Shown here: piece by piece, positions 52,666 to 64,000 of the stretch
How the letters are laid out: the number at the start of each line of letters is the position of its first letter
Numbering within the stretch: the stretch's first letter is position 1
NCBI GenBank assembly: GCA_963970005.1
Contig: CAXAMN010006591.1
Span: 14,365 to 78,364, forward strand
Source: Durusdinium trenchii
Taxonomy: Eukaryota > Sar > Dinophyceae > Suessiales > Symbiodiniaceae
Direction: 5' to 3'
Length of the DNA stretch: 64,000 bases
Notes under the pieces: model-generated
Database searches by the model: none
What the model was told of the DNA's origin: nothing
What the model saw: only the letters and a program-made list of their open reading frames with translations
Program-made: the position numbers and the translations under genes

Positions 52666-53545
52666 GCCAGGAATGCCATTGAATCCCTGCCTCCTCGACA
52701 GCTCAACGACGCCATGGCCATCACCTTCTGCGCAGATCTGCCACATGAAGGGCAAGAAGCTGGTCGAGCAGCCGTTAGCAAGATAGTGGAGCTGCGGTTG
52801 AAGAAGGCGTTGTTTCTTGAGCAGGCTGAAGCTCTTCAGAAGACGAATCCTGTGTATGCCGCCGGCGTTGCTGAAATCAATCGAGAGCTGCTCACGGAAT
52901 GGTTGCAAGATGCAGAAGAGGCAGTTCCACCGGCGGTTCTCGATTTTGTGGTCACGGTTCCTATTGGTGAAGATGGTCCTGGCATCATGAGACAAGAAGG
53001 GCCGGCACAGGCCACAGCTGACCACGTCCGGGCGCAAGGAGATGAAACAGGTTTTGCGTTCGAATCGCAAGTGAAGGGTTTCAATGAGGACGAAACTGAC
53101 GTCAGCGCCAAAATAGTATTGTTGTTATCAAAATTAGATGAACTTGAAGCTGCCGGCGCTCGCTTGGTATAGTCGAGCTTGCTACCTTGATGGGCGAAGA
53201 TACAACGCTGGTGGATGATCTTGGTCGTCAACGTATCTTGCAACTGTGTGATGACGCGCAGGAAACCTGTCGGAGATTGTCTGCAGCCGATGATCGGCGG
53301 AAGTTGGAGATGGAGTTGAGAGATGCTGTCATGGGCACTTCGCGTTGGCTTCTACCCTCCGAAGGTTCTGCGGAAGAGCTGGTTCCGGAAGATGCAGAAT
53401 CTGGACGCGCAGCGAAGCATTTGCTGGTAGCGCGTGGGAAGAAGCCGCTCAGTTTGTTTGACGGGAAAACTTGGACGATGGCCAAGCCGAAGCTGTGGAG
53501 ATATGGGGATGCTGGCAACCTATTTGGTCGCGACGAAGCATTGCC
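52660..53545 (+). pseudogene. Helitron-type protein fragment inserted into the LINE
   Basis: PRQLNDAMAITFCADLPHE, LRLKKALFLEQAEALQKTNP, VPPAVLDFVVTVPIGEDGPG and FNEDETDVSAKIVLLLSKLD read to about 53170. TLVDDLGRQRILQLCDDAQE and RGKKPLSLFDGKTWTMAKPK, then LWRYGDAGNLF (to about 53530), are in the next frame. I recall this arrangement upstream of Helitron_like_N domains in dinoflagellate proteins, but cannot check. No Rep motif or helicase is present, so this is only an N-terminal fragment. Its frame joins the LINE RT without a stop, forming a chimeric 272-codon ORF from 52354. Confidence 0.5.
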
Positions 53546-54215
53546 CACAGTTCTGGCTAGAGCATGCAAGGCACATTTCGTGGGTCATGTTCGCCTGCCA
53601 CAGCAGTGGATCAGGTCGCCCCCTGCAGCCAAAGATCATTGGCCGAAGAGAACTTGCAGAGCTTGGGTTGCTCTGGAGCACAAGCATGATAGCAATCTCG
53701 ACGCGCAGATGCCGGAGACTTGCCGCAGACCACGTTGCCATCCACCCGACGCTTGTGCAGTGGCGCTGGTACCCTTTGTCGGGAACTGTCCTGCACCGAA
53801 ACGCTGCTGGCAAGTAATTCTTCTTCCGGTATCAGCGGCCATCGGTGCTTATACCGCTCCACGCCGCTCCACAGATAACAACTTCCAGACAGCATCGGGA
53901 TTCAACGTAAAAGTTTGATCTCCTGCGAGGAAAACTTCCCGGAGCTCTTCTTTCCAAAAGGATCTGGCGCAGAAGCAACTAACGCCCCAGGCGACAACGG
54001 AGTCGAGCGTCCTCCGCACCCATTCTAGCTTCGCGCAGCAAGGTGGCATAGTTTCGCGCATATTGACGAACCTCGCTGCCGACAACCACGTGAGGACACA
54101 AAGATTCCAACATGAGCATCGCATTTCTGTACCGCTGTAGGATGTGTTGTAACAGTGCAGAACGATTGTCGAAATCTGATTCGCGCAACAAGCAAGGCTG
54201 TTTTGAAAATTAGGC
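53546..54215. other. Unassigned part of the insertion in the LINE
   Basis: No gene is recognised. A minus-strand frame (54191-53979) reads LQHILQRYRNAMLMLESLCP and looks protein-like, but I know no family. It may be a rearranged piece of the inserted element. Confidence 0.35.
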
Positions 54216-54985
54216 TCGTGCGCCGCAAGTTTTATCCGTTGTTTATTTACGGGGGCTGATTGAGCAAACCGGTAAACCAAGGCCTGAAGTGCGCCGACGC
54301 GGAAGCACGGAGAGTTCCAAACAACTTATTCGGGTATGGAAGCACGGCAGGCTCTCCTGCGCCACAAAGGATCGCATATATCGAGCCTGTGTAGTTTCCA
54401 AACCTTTTTACAACTTAGGCACACACTGGTTGACAGACGCCCAGCGCAAATATATTGATGCCTTCCATCATCAATGTTGCGCTCCATAGCCAACATTCCT
54501 ACTACATGGGGAGCCATGCAGATAGGGATTGACAGGACTACCAATGTAGATGTCCGAAAGTGACCAAACGAAACGCTACTTAGCGATGACTTGAAGATAC
54601 ATCAACTTAAGCTGCCTGGGGTACATTCTCCAGCGCCCTCCCAGGCACCCTAGCAGGCTCGTCTCATACGACCGCTTCCTTCAACCAGGGCGGATGTGTG
54701 CAGAGCTCAATGGATTGAACAAGTTTTGTCCCTGGCTATGACCATTTTCAACGACCATTTCTTCAATGGAGCGGGCAATGACCAGGCGATCAAACACAAA
54801 AATGTGGAAGTGGCTGCAGACACGATGCAACTGGCGTCGCCAATGGGAGGGACCGGCAGCCGTCCGCGCCCAGGGCACGAAAAAAATAGACGTCTCGCGC
54901 AACTTTGACATGGCGTGGTGGAGCTGCCTTTTGCGCCAACTCGAAATGGTTCGAGGTGCGATAAACATGAGGGTGAAGCGTCTCA
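54216..54985 (+). pseudogene. LINE reverse transcriptase C-terminal part
   Basis: GLIEQTGKPRPEVRRRG (about 54252), RVWKHGRLSCATKDRIYRAC, VVSKPFYNLGTHWLTDAQRK and YIDAFHHQC are the usual end of the dinoflagellate LINE RT. They are followed in other frames by IANIPTTWGAMQIGID and then WIEQVLSLAMTIFNDHFFNG with HKNVEVAADTMQLASPMG (54708-54850). This resumes the LINE broken at 52665. It is collinear with the endonuclease and RT, so it belongs to one element. Frame changes and stops inactivate it. Confidence 0.8.
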
Positions 54986-55229
54986 TGAGCCGACGGAAGT
55001 CCAGGAGATCTCATTCCACACTGGCGGACACATGGGGGAACCTGGCGTTACTTCGTGTTTGTACTTTCAGGACAACGGGGTGCATCTTTCGCCTTGTCTG
55101 CTATGAGCCCAGCCTTCACGAAATGACGCACGCGTGGCCAGTAGACAGTCAAGTCATCAACAACTTTGATCAGCGCGCCGTCCATGGTTGCCTGAAGTCA
55201 TGGCTATTGCAGAAGCAAGACGCAGGGAG

Positions 55230-55785
55230 GGCTGAGCGAACAGCCACATGCGCCGCCGTTTCCCAAGCCGACCACATTGGATCCACCTGGTCCTCCAGGA
55301 CAAAAGGATGACAAGGACGAAGGAAGGAGGATCTCCTCACAAGAAGAAGAGAAGGGATCTCCTTCTCTGTCATCGCCGTCATCTTCGTCTTCAAGCTCAT
55401 CTTCTGAGGATTCGTCTTTTGCGCGGAAGGTTGGGAGGCATCTTTCAGAAATGAACAGGGAAGATTGAAATAGAAGGCCGAAAAAGCTGCTGAGAAGATC
55501 TGGCCCCCAAGTTTCCGACGCCGGAACGGTATCGGGATTGGCGGCCCAAGGTTCGGGGCAACGTGGCTGCTGCATCGGCAAAGCCGGGCAAGGCAAGATT
55601 GTGGCTAGGTAAGTTGAGGTTGATGAGGACCGTGTCCCTGTGAAAGATCTCGATGACTTGGATTGACTTGTCACTCTCGACGCTAATTGTGCTGGGGCCA
55701 AAGGACGCAAGCAAGAGCGGAATGAATTTTTTGCGCAGGCCCCCTCATTTCGTTCCACCATATAAATATACCTTGCAAAATCTCA
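55230..55785 (+). pseudogene. Gypsy-type gag fragment
   Basis: PPGPPGQKDDKDEGRR, a run of Ser (about 55373-55405) with EDSSFARKVGRHLSEM, then after a frameshift near 55500 KFPTPERYRDWRPKVRGNVA (about 55509) and AAASAKPGKARLWL. Acidic/Ser linker then PTPERYRDW is characteristic of gag in dinoflagellate Ty3/Gypsy-type polyproteins, by recollection. No downstream pol is present. About 60 bp of PHFVPPYKYTLQNL remain before a stop. Confidence 0.55.
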
Positions 55786-56448
55786 AATAAGGTCGGTGAA
55801 TCGTTATAGCTTTTTCACGCTCAAGACGTGGTAGATATGACCAACCTTGCTTTGCGTCGACCTGCAGCGCCCGCCGCCCAGGTCTTGCACTATGATTTTG
55901 AAGCTATTACCGTTGAGATTCTCTTTTCTCAGCTACTTCGGCTGCCCACCCCAGTGTGCGCGACCCGGGTTTGACTTGAAAGGATTGTTGCTATATATCC
56001 TTTTGCAACGCCTTGCCTGAGACGGTTGCCTTTATTCTATTGCCGTGTTCTTGAGGCTGGGTCAGGATTGTTCTCAGCCTTTTGCAGTCTGCGTCGCGGA
56101 ACATCGCAGGCTTGCGCCGAGAAACAAAGCACGATGAGAAAGCTTATACAGGAGGTAGGGGCGCGTTGACCGTTTAGATGAAGCATGTGCGTGGCGGCCG
56201 ACTGGCAGGCGTTTCAATCGTTGTTTTGCAAGCTGTCCGATATGGATGAAGACTGCCAACAGCTGAGCCATTTTTTCACGCCTGTCTGTCCTGTGCTCTG
56301 GGCTCCAGTGGGCTAGACAAGACGCGAGGAAGACTGCAGTTCACAAAGGTAAGTTCTCCTCCCATTAATGAGTTTGGGGCTCTAAGCAAGGTTCTTCATT
56401 ACGCGGGGCCGCCGTCTCTGGACGAAGTTCTGCAAATCTTCATGAGGT
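55786..56448. other. No recognisable gene
   Basis: No open frame with protein-like character, and no repeat of note. Confidence 0.4.
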
Positions 56449-56561
56449 TTGCTGTTGCTCCTGCTGGTGTCTTTTGTCGCTCTTGCTCTTGCTCTTGCTG
56501 TTGTAGCTCTTGTCCTAGGTCTTGCTGCTCTTGCTCTTCGTGTTGTTGATTTTGCTCTTGT

Positions 56562-56611
<50 letters not shown>

Positions 56612-56696
56612 TTGTTGTTGTTCATTCTGTCGCTGCTGTTACGGTTGTGCTTGTTGCTGGTCTTGCTGCTATTGTTCTTGCTCTTGCTGTTGCGTT
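56449..56696. repeat. CTTGCT/CTGTTG-rich simple repeat
   Basis: Pyrimidine-biased run of CTCTTG, CTGTTG, CTGCTG and TTGTTG units. A second smaller patch occurs at 56830-56875. Both frames of hydrophobic Leu/Val runs and minus-strand Asn/Ser runs are repeat artefacts. Confidence 0.9.
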
Positions 56697-56906
56697 CAGA
56701 TATCGGAGTTCTCCTGGCTGAAGTCGGAGGCCCTACGCAGGGGTTCTTCATTGGGGCGGGCAACGGTTGGGCACCTGCCCCCTTGGATCAATTCTATTCC
56801 AAGCTTTTTGCGCGCTTCTGCAGCAAGTGCACTCAAGCTCTTGCTGCTCTTGCTCTTGCTGCTGCTGCTGTTGTTTCTCCAGCTTCCTTTCTTTCGTCGT
56901 CTACTT

Positions 56907-57571
56907 CAGGAAGGAAAGACAAGGAAATGGGAACGGAAAGCCAGGGCAAGGCAAGGGAAGGGCAGGGCAGGGAAGGGAAGGCAAGGCAAGGCAAGGAAGG
57001 AAGTGAAGCGAAGCGAAGCGAAGGAAAAGAAGGAAGGAAGTGAAGAAAAGGAAGAAGGGCGGAAGGATGGAAGGACCGAAGGACGGAAGGACGGAAGGAA
57101 GGAAGGACGGACGGACGGACGGACGGAAAGAAACAAAGCAAGGAAGAAAGAAAGGAAGGAAGAAAGGGAGGAAAGAAGAAAGGAAGGGAGGAAAGACGAA
57201 AAGAACCGCAGCAAGGCAAAAGGGAACGAAGGACGGAAAGAAACAAAGCAAGGAAGAAAGAAAGTAAGAAAGGAAAGGAAGAATGGAAGGAAGCAAGGAA
57301 GGAAGAAAGGAAGAAAAGAAGAAAGGAAGAAGGGAAGGAAGGAAGGATGGAGAAAAATCAGGAAGTAAGGAATCAGGAAGAAATTTAGGATGGAAGAAAG
57401 GAAGGAAGGAAGGAACAAAGGAACGAAGGACTTAAGGAAGAAAGGAAGGACGGAAGGAAGCAAGGAAGGATGGTAAAGTAACAAAGCAAGGAAGGAAGGA
57501 AGCAAGGAAGGACGAAAAAGAAACAAAGCGAGGAAGAAAGGAAGGAAGGAAGGAAGGAAGGAAAGAGAAGA
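56907..57571. repeat. 665-bp polypurine tract (GGAA)n
   Basis: Almost only A and G on the plus strand, built from GGAA, GGAAGGAC, AAAG and GCAAGGAA units, with occasional C or T. Long Lys/Arg/Gly plus-strand and Phe/Leu/Pro minus-strand frames are repeat shadows. Confidence 0.9.
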
Positions 57572-60553
57572 GTCAAAAACTAAGCCGGGAGTCGTGGCGC
57601 CAGGGGGGCCTGGTAGAGTCCAACGCGTGCAGCGAAGGGCCTGAGGCAAAGGTTGGAACGAAACCCACTTGGATCTCCAAAGGGGCTTGGGCCGCTACAG
57701 CCATATTCGCGGTTGTGTCCCCAATGGCTGCACCTCCTTTCTTGCATGGTTTGTAAAAGAACATGCCGTGTTTAACGTTTGCGTGGAGATTCGATCCTCT
57801 GCCGTGGACATGTTGCACTACAGCGGTCCACCGTGTGCGTTTGTATTAAGTTACTAAAAGATAGGCGAAACAAGGAACCTGAGTAAACGTGCTTATGCAT
57901 GCCTGCCGACTTTAAAGGCCCAAACAGCCTATTGCCTAGTGGTCGATAGTAACAACACTCATAGCCACATGGCCGGTATGCGTCCCGGAGTTAGTTATAT
58001 CATTGCAACACATGCGGCACGCGTTTTTGTTGGCTTCAGCCTTTTGCAATGAACGTGGTGGATACAAACAAACCTGGCAAACCCGAAACCGCCCATGAAT
58101 CCAGGGAGTGCAAAGGAAGGCAGCTAGAAACAGGCTGCGGCTAAGGGGTGGGTGGGTTGACAATCAAATGGCATCCAGGTCTGAATGGCCCCCCCGTGCT
58201 GCTCAAGGGTTTAGCTCAAAGAATAGGCCCGCAAATTGTAGTTGTTCAAAAATTTTCAGTCTACCAACTTGCCTAGGAATTGCGCGTCTCTTCTGATTTT
58301 GCCGTGCCAAGTGCCAAGGTAGTTTTAAAGGAGTTTGCGCGTCTGTGTGTGCGAGCATTGGGGAAGGAGGGTCAACTATGCTTGTGAACTTTCACTGTGA
58401 CCATTCACCATCCATCTAGAGCAACTGACAGATCCGTTATACTGTTTATCCACGAAAGAAGCTAAGAGTATAGTGTTGGGATGGAGAAGAGGGCGCTCGT
58501 CTCTACCTGCTTGGCCTGTTATTTCGGTCGGGGCCCAGCGTGATGAATACCTGGTTGATATCAGTGTTATACAGTAGGACGTCAATGTCTTTGGGAAGAA
58601 GATTCGTTGTTAAATTTGCTTTGGGTCCCATCCTTTGCGCGCAATAACAACCTTGCCCATTTGTGAAAACTTATGCAATTTTGTTCAATTCCTAAATCTG
58701 GTCTCTGGGCCACACGCTTGTTGAACAGTTTTTCCTCTTATATAGATGGGTTTGGGCAAATTTGAGCTTTGTGAAGTCAAGGCATTGATGTGTTGGCCAG
58801 AACCCCTAGATTCTTGCCTGTTGAAAGTGCTGGCAACCTGATTTGTGCATTCTGCAGTCGAGGCGGAAGCTTTTGCTTGTCACCTTGCAGGCAATGGGTA
58901 CCAGGTGGCGCAGCTGAGTTTGAGGGTTGGTTTCGAGACAGGCGCGTGAATCATATGAGGCACACGCAAATTCCGGAGGCAGATTGGAGCATCTTCGTCG
59001 CGGAAGATGCCAATGTTCAGGTTGGTCTGTCGTATCAGGGTGCGGCGTTGGCGAGCAGCTCCGGTTATTGGTTTTCAGGTGCTGCGGTTTGCGCAACGCG
59101 CTTTGGAACGGTTGCAGCTTGTCCAGCATTAGGAGCTGTGCAACGATTTTGTAGTGTGTATGTTATGAAGTTAGTCGCTGAGCCAGTTTTCTAAATGTTG
59201 TCTCCAGTTTGTTCAAGACACTCAATGCCAATGATGTATTAAAATCTGTTTGCTGCACGGCAGGTTGCCGGTGCGTTCGTTTTCCTTTTCTTTCATGCCT
59301 CCTTTCCGCTTGGTTTTGAATTTGACAATGGTGATGATGATGATGATGTACCAGCGTGAAGTGTTGGGCCCTTGGGCCCGTGGGCCCGCGCAAGTTGACC
59401 CTCACTCGGGGACCATTCCCTACCATCGATGATTGTTGTGAAGGCGATGGCAATGCAGTGACAATGTTGCAAAAACAATGTGCGTAATGTGCGTTTGACA
59501 GATGTTGTGAGAACCATGTTGTTAACTTGTTGGTGTTTTGTAATTGGCAAGGCTAAAACAAAGTGCATGCAATGACCAGAGCTCTAAAACCATTGGGGTC
59601 GTTAGAGGTGGCGTGAGCAACAAACAACCCGACTTTGCATGTCAATAATGCAAGTAAGTGGTCCGGCTGGCAGTCCGTAAGCCAAAGCTTGCCTAGCTTG
59701 TTTCGCTGCTTTTTCTATTCGCATGCTGTGTGCTCGCAACACGCCCATGCCAAATTCGAGCGTTGCTTCCCCACTCCTGCTTTGCCGATTGCCTGCTAAG
59801 CTTCACCTCTGAAATTGGGAATGTGCACTATACACTTGTGAGCTCCTTGCCTTTAGCGATGCGCGTGAACTTCGAGCGTCTCCTTGTTCCGTGAGTGCCT
59901 TGTTTCTGAACTTTATTGATTTTTGCTGTATGTATGTCGTGGTTGAACCTGTGGCCATTCCCATAAATGCCTTTTATGTACTCCAGCTGCGGAAGACCGC
60001 CTTGAGAAAGACGAAATGCCTTCCAGCATAAGCGCCTACCGTTTTTTTGGTGGAGAAGTGCGCAGCTGGCTGCATGGGAGGCAAAGATTGTCAGAGCACC
60101 AGAACATGATGGCTCGGCTTCCGCAGGCTACGGCTACGGGGCACCCAGCACAAGAGCATCAGACAGCCGGTATGAAAACCGACCAACTAGTGCGGAGCAT
60201 GCGGACACTAGCTTTGTTGTATAGTTTCAATGTAAGGCATCAAGCAGTAGAGCCGTAGAACACACATCCAGGCATGTTTATGAGTGCGTTGCTACCCTTT
60301 AGGCGATGCGCATACACGCCCCGCCTGAGCCTTTGCCAGCAAGTGGGTTGCAGGTGCGGTGAGGACACAGCATAAAGGCTGAGATCGCATACCCTTGGAG
60401 TTGCTTGCTGAACCAAGTATATAACTGGCTCCACCTCCAGACCTTGCCCCTGCTTCTCAGCTTTCATGCTGTTTCTGGCCTTTTGGGTCTGATGGCTTTG
60501 ACTGGGTTTTGGTTTGGTGTTCCACCAACTCACATTTTTCACGACACACACAC
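57572..60553. other. No recognisable gene
   Basis: Open frames such as 58790-59194 (134 codons, GSFCLSPCRQWVPGGAAEFE and IFVAEDANVQVGLSYQGAAL) have no motif I know. A (GAT)n run lies near 59332-59347, and three GGGCCC palindromes repeat every 8 bp at 59366-59387. Confidence 0.4.
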
Positions 60554-60563
60554 AGATAGATAG

Positions 60564-60630
<67 letters not shown>

Positions 60631-60640
60631 NNNNNNNNNN

Positions 60641-60687
<47 letters not shown>
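60554..60687. repeat. GATA microsatellite with assembly gap
   Basis: About 30 copies of GATA/TAGA with one GATAAATA interruption at 60590-60594, and a 10-N gap at 60631-60640 inside the array. An alternating TA run follows. True length is unknown. Confidence 0.95.
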
Positions 60688-62400
60688 TTATATATATACA
60701 TAATTAGTATTAATTAGTGTGTCATTTACAGGTTAGATTTAAGAATTTATCAACCGTGGGCATGTTGCAATCCTGGATTGCACCTTTCGGCTTCATCGCT
60801 AGCATGATTCTCAGTACCTGCGAATCAGACCTTGAGTGGCCATTGTCGTAGGTTTTTCCTGGCAGGTCGTCTCCAAGCCACAATTCGGACGCTTGATCAA
60901 TTTGGTGCGGCTGAAGGATTCCGAAAGCATCTGATCTTCATGTGTTGCGGGAAGCCTTCCATCAGCAGTCCTAGCGCTGCAAGGACTCCAATGCTGAGAA
61001 AGTATTGCGGTACTGCAAGTGGTGCGAAATGTATCAAGCCGATCTGGCCCGCAGCAAAGCACCCGTTTGGTGAAAGCTTCAGGTTGATGCATGCAGAAGA
61101 GGCGCTGGACAAGAGTGCACTTCAGAGTAACAGAAATCGAAAGCCTTGCATTGATTTTTTTAAAAATGTGACAAGGCGGTTGGAGTTCAGGAGCTGAAGG
61201 ACGAACAGGAGGCACGGGCAGATCACGGAAGAGAAAAGATGTCCCTGCTCATCCAAAGCAGGATGAGCCACATCCGAAGCGCCAGAAGATTGAAATCGAG
61301 GAGGCTATGCAGTTGCATCGGTGATGTTTTTAAGCACTTGCCAACTCAAGATCAACCAAGCAGGGTACTGTTATGCAAAGTTTGAACTGTTTGCAAACCT
61401 CGAGGAATTCGGGGAGCGGCCTTCGCAGCCGATGGGCTTTGAGGCTCTATATAAGCAAGGCAATACGCAGAATAGCTGAGTAGCTTTCGAACCTTGCTGA
61501 ATGCCAGGAGGTTGCTGATTTGGTGGTGTCCGTGATGCTGCAGCAGGGCCACAAGACCCCAACGCACATGGCCAAGATCCTGGTCCTATGCCCTTGTTTG
61601 TCATCCTTCTGCCACTTTGCTTAGCGGACAACCGGTAGTCTCTCGTTGATAGTTGCGTGCCTGATTTGCTACTGCAGCTGTTTTGAGGTGATCAAGACGT
61701 TGCATGACCAACAGGGATGGGTTTTCAAAACACGCTCCAGGATAATATAAGCCGCTAGCCTGTAGGCCGCAAACATTCTTTTGACCTGGGGCTCAGAGCT
61801 CCTGACAAGCATCCAAGCCCTCGCTCGCCCGTAAGCTTTTGAAGAGGAAGCGTGCCTGAACGATCCTTTGGCAGGTGACGCTTGGGTAGTAGACTGCTGT
61901 AAAGCCATACGGCCGTGGAGTGATGTGCGCCATGAGTGAAATGTAGTGATGAGATGCACATGGTGGTCAATGTTATAGTGATTTGGAGGTCATACCTGTT
62001 TGGGAAACCTTTGCTGATCCCATATGCCGTGGGCAGTTTAGGGTGATGTGCGCCGGTTTGAGGTGTTGCAGGTTGCTCGGAGCAAATCCGACAAGATTGT
62101 TTGGGCTTTTGTCACCAGCGCAGCAAGGTACTTCTTCGCGCCAAGTGCAAGTCCTGGCAATTTCTCAAGGTTAAGCAGCGCTTGCAGCATGTGCTCAAGA
62201 AGCATTGATGATCATAGGACTTGCAAGCATTGCCTGCTGATTCAAACTCATCGATGGCAGTTTGCCACGTGGCAAGCCGACAGGCAAATTGGACGTTGTT
62301 GTGTGGCCATGTGAGAAGTGGGTCGAAGTGTCTAGATTGCCCAACGCGGAGATTGTAGGACAGTGTAGATTTTGAGATTGCTGAACATGCTTTTGCAGTT
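60688..62400. other. No recognisable gene
   Basis: The frames 60832-61197 (plus) and 60811-61215 (minus) overlap and neither has a motif. No notable repeat. Confidence 0.4.
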
Positions 62401-62770
62401 ACAAGAAGCTACTAGGGGCTCCTGGCCTCACTACTAGGAGCAAGGACACTACTAGGAGCAAAGGGCATCGCTACTAGGAGCAAGAAGCTACTAGGGGCTT
62501 TTTGCAGGGTTCTAAAGACGCCAAGCTGTGCATCTTGCGCTATGGCGGAGGGCGCTGGGGGCAGCGAGGCAGACTCACCGGACCAGGTGGCAGGAATTGA
62601 CGGCGACCTGATGCAATGACCGTCAGTAGCAATCTTCTATTGTAAGTTTTTTCTTTTACATAAGGGGGGTAGACCGCTAAAAGGTCAAGAGGTGCGAGCT
62701 AACAAGTAGCTAGTCCAGTCTAGCTGGTAGCAAGAAGCAAGTAGCAGCAAGGAAGCTACTAGCATGGACG
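62401..62770. repeat. CTACTAGGAGCAA minisatellite and related words
   Basis: CTACTAGGAGCAA recurs at 62431, 62449 and 62471, and GCTACTAGGGGCT at 62408 and 62487. After about 200 bp, AAGTAGC/AGTAGCAGCAAGGAAGC words recur (62701-62765). Spacing is irregular. Confidence 0.75.
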
Positions 62771-63104
62771 CAGGACTCGCGCTATTCATGTGGTTCCTAG
62801 ATTTTGTGATGGTTCAGTGTACATGGTAGGTGGTTTGCAGCTGTGAAGCTCTTGGTGACATGTGTTGACGCTCGCCGCTCCCTTCAGCTCTTCGATGTGC
62901 GCATTGCAGGAAACGCCCGCGTTTCGCATTTGCTTGCTTTTGCTTTGTGTTCCCCTTTTGAACTCGCTTTTTGGGTGAACATCGCTTTACAATATCACCG
63001 CCACATTGGTAGCGGAGCTCTGAGGGGCTGGGTGACCCTTGGTGGGGATTTGCTCATAGGCTGCTTGCTCTTTCATTCATGGTCGCGCCGATTTCGACTG
63101 CCGG

Positions 63105-64000
63105 GGATGGATCATGGCAGCGGCAGCAGGGGCTTCCCCCAGGGCAGCCGCCCCCGCAGCCGCTCAGCCCTAGGGAGCGAGAAGATCCATGGGTGAAGTT
63201 GGATCCATGGGTTCATAGTTCGTAGTTCTTTGGGTCAGGCTAGTTCAGAACAAAGTGGTGGTCCAAGATCGATGCATGACATGTTCCCCACCTTCGTTCC
63301 ATGGTGGTCTGCTCAAGAGGGAAAGGGCACCTCTTCACGGCAGAAAGGAGAGGGCAAGGGGACGTCAGGTGGAAAGGGTGGATGGGGACAGTCTGTTCTT
63401 GCACGCCCTGCCACGGAGCCTGATCTTTCTCGAGGTTGGCGTGCCCCTTGCCGTGATCAACCACCACAGCCTGAACCTCTAGGTGAGCCCCGTCGAGATG
63501 CGCAACGGCATCCAGGTAAAGTCCAAGGACCTTCTCAGCAACAACGACCTCGCAAGGAACCACCTCGGCAAGAGACATGGCCGGCTCCTGATCCGGTGCC
63601 ACCAACACGGCAGGACTCCCTCTCCTTCAGGCCCGCGATCTGATCCAGGCCAAGGCAGAAGAAGGAGATCGAGACCTTCTATGGCGAGCGCAGCAAATAG
63701 TGCACCTGGAGACGAGTGGTGCGGGCACAGCAACAGCTGTACCAGTTGGCTGACCCTGAACTCGCCATGTTGATCTGTTTGTCTTGCCAGAAGGAGGCTC
63801 GAGATGTCTTGGACCAGATGACCATCGAGGAGATGGTCCAGAAGGACGGCAGAAGCACCTTTGGAGGCAGTTGGGATTCAGTGCTGAACCATCTAATCAT
63901 TGGCGTGACGAGGGATGAGGAGCATCGTCATCACAGTTATGAACGGGGCCGTGCGTCCACTGATCCTGCGCCCCGACCAGACCATGAACGCGTTTCCACC
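63105..64000 (+). pseudogene. Retroelement gag start, truncated by the window end
   Basis: GLPPGQPPPQPLSPRERED then PWVKLDPWVHSS (about 63131-63220) is a Pro-rich start seen in dinoflagellate retroelement gag. In other frames come GKGTSSRQKGEGKGTSGGKG, then a helical block QQLYQLADPELAMLICLSCQ and ARDVLDQMTIEEMVQKDG (about 63725-63855), resembling the capsid region. At least one frame change and a stop occur (about 63643). RT and later domains would lie to the right. I cannot tell Gypsy from LINE. Confidence 0.45.

Noticed and set aside
53979-54191. Minus-strand gene inside the LINE insertion
   Set aside because: Protein-like over about 60 residues, but no family recognised and no neighbouring exon. 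Kept only as an unassigned stretch.
56833-57649. Long minus-strand frames of Phe/Leu/Ser/Pro
   Set aside because: They are translations of the polypurine tract and carry no domain.
58790-59194. 134-codon ORF as a host gene
   Set aside because: No motif, no neighbouring exons, and similar-length frames occur by chance in this GC-balanced sequence.
60554-60687. CRISPR-like array
   Set aside because: Plain GATA microsatellite with no spacers.

Overview
The window looks like nuclear DNA of a dinoflagellate, most likely Symbiodiniaceae or a relative such as Polarella. I base this on the families present: Copia, Gypsy and LINE polyproteins of the dinoflagellate kind, two different tyrosine-recombinase (YR) retroelements, and a retroelement carrying a DNMT3-like cytosine methyltransferase. 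Two copies of sequence resembling the dinoflagellate spliced leader (SL) and intron-rich exon blocks also fit. I see no rRNA gene, tRNA gene or CRISPR array, and no clear single-copy host gene. Nearly every coding stretch is broken by frameshifts or stops, so the window is a retroelement graveyard. Two runs of 10 N (37143-37152, 60631-60640) are assembly gaps of unknown true length.

Layout: (a) 1-2720, a decayed Copia element (copia-1: RT, RNase H, tail). (b) 2721-6810, no recognisable gene, one perfect G-quadruplex repeat. (c) 6811-14585, a DIRS/Ngaro-like YR retrotransposon: gag, RT, RNase H interrupted by a DNMT3-like methyltransferase, YR, and a 3' array of split direct repeats. (d) 14586-21408, gene-poor and repeat-rich: minisatellites, a cloverleaf-like GC-rich hairpin, a 1.4-kb fold-back inverted repeat, a GGCTAA array. 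(e) 21409-48099, a second Copia element (copia-2) bounded by 98-bp direct repeats and split in three by two insertions: a YR+RT retroelement (about 25.64-32.26 kb) and a 14.2-kb intron-rich unit (about 32.75-46.98 kb). (f) 48100-51040, nothing recognisable. (g) 51320-54980, a LINE (APE endonuclease, RT, tail) split by a fragment of a Helitron-type protein. (h) 55.2-55.8 kb, a Gypsy-type gag fragment. (i) 56.4-57.6 kb, a CTGTTG-rich tract and a 665-bp polypurine tract. (j) 57.6-63.1 kb, no recognisable gene, with a GATA microsatellite and a minisatellite. (k) 63.1-64.0 kb, the start of another retroelement gag, cut by the window end.

The two most interesting objects are the methyltransferase-bearing retrotransposon in (c) and the 14-kb intron-rich unit in (e). 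In (c) the methyltransferase sits inside the RNase H domain, between its first catalytic Asp and its Glu, and a spliced-leader-like core lies in every terminal repeat. The unit in (e) encodes a long coiled coil and, in its second half, a protein with an SDQG...N then D-x2-H arrangement recalling DDE transposases of the D(2)H group. It may be a large, intron-bearing DNA transposon.
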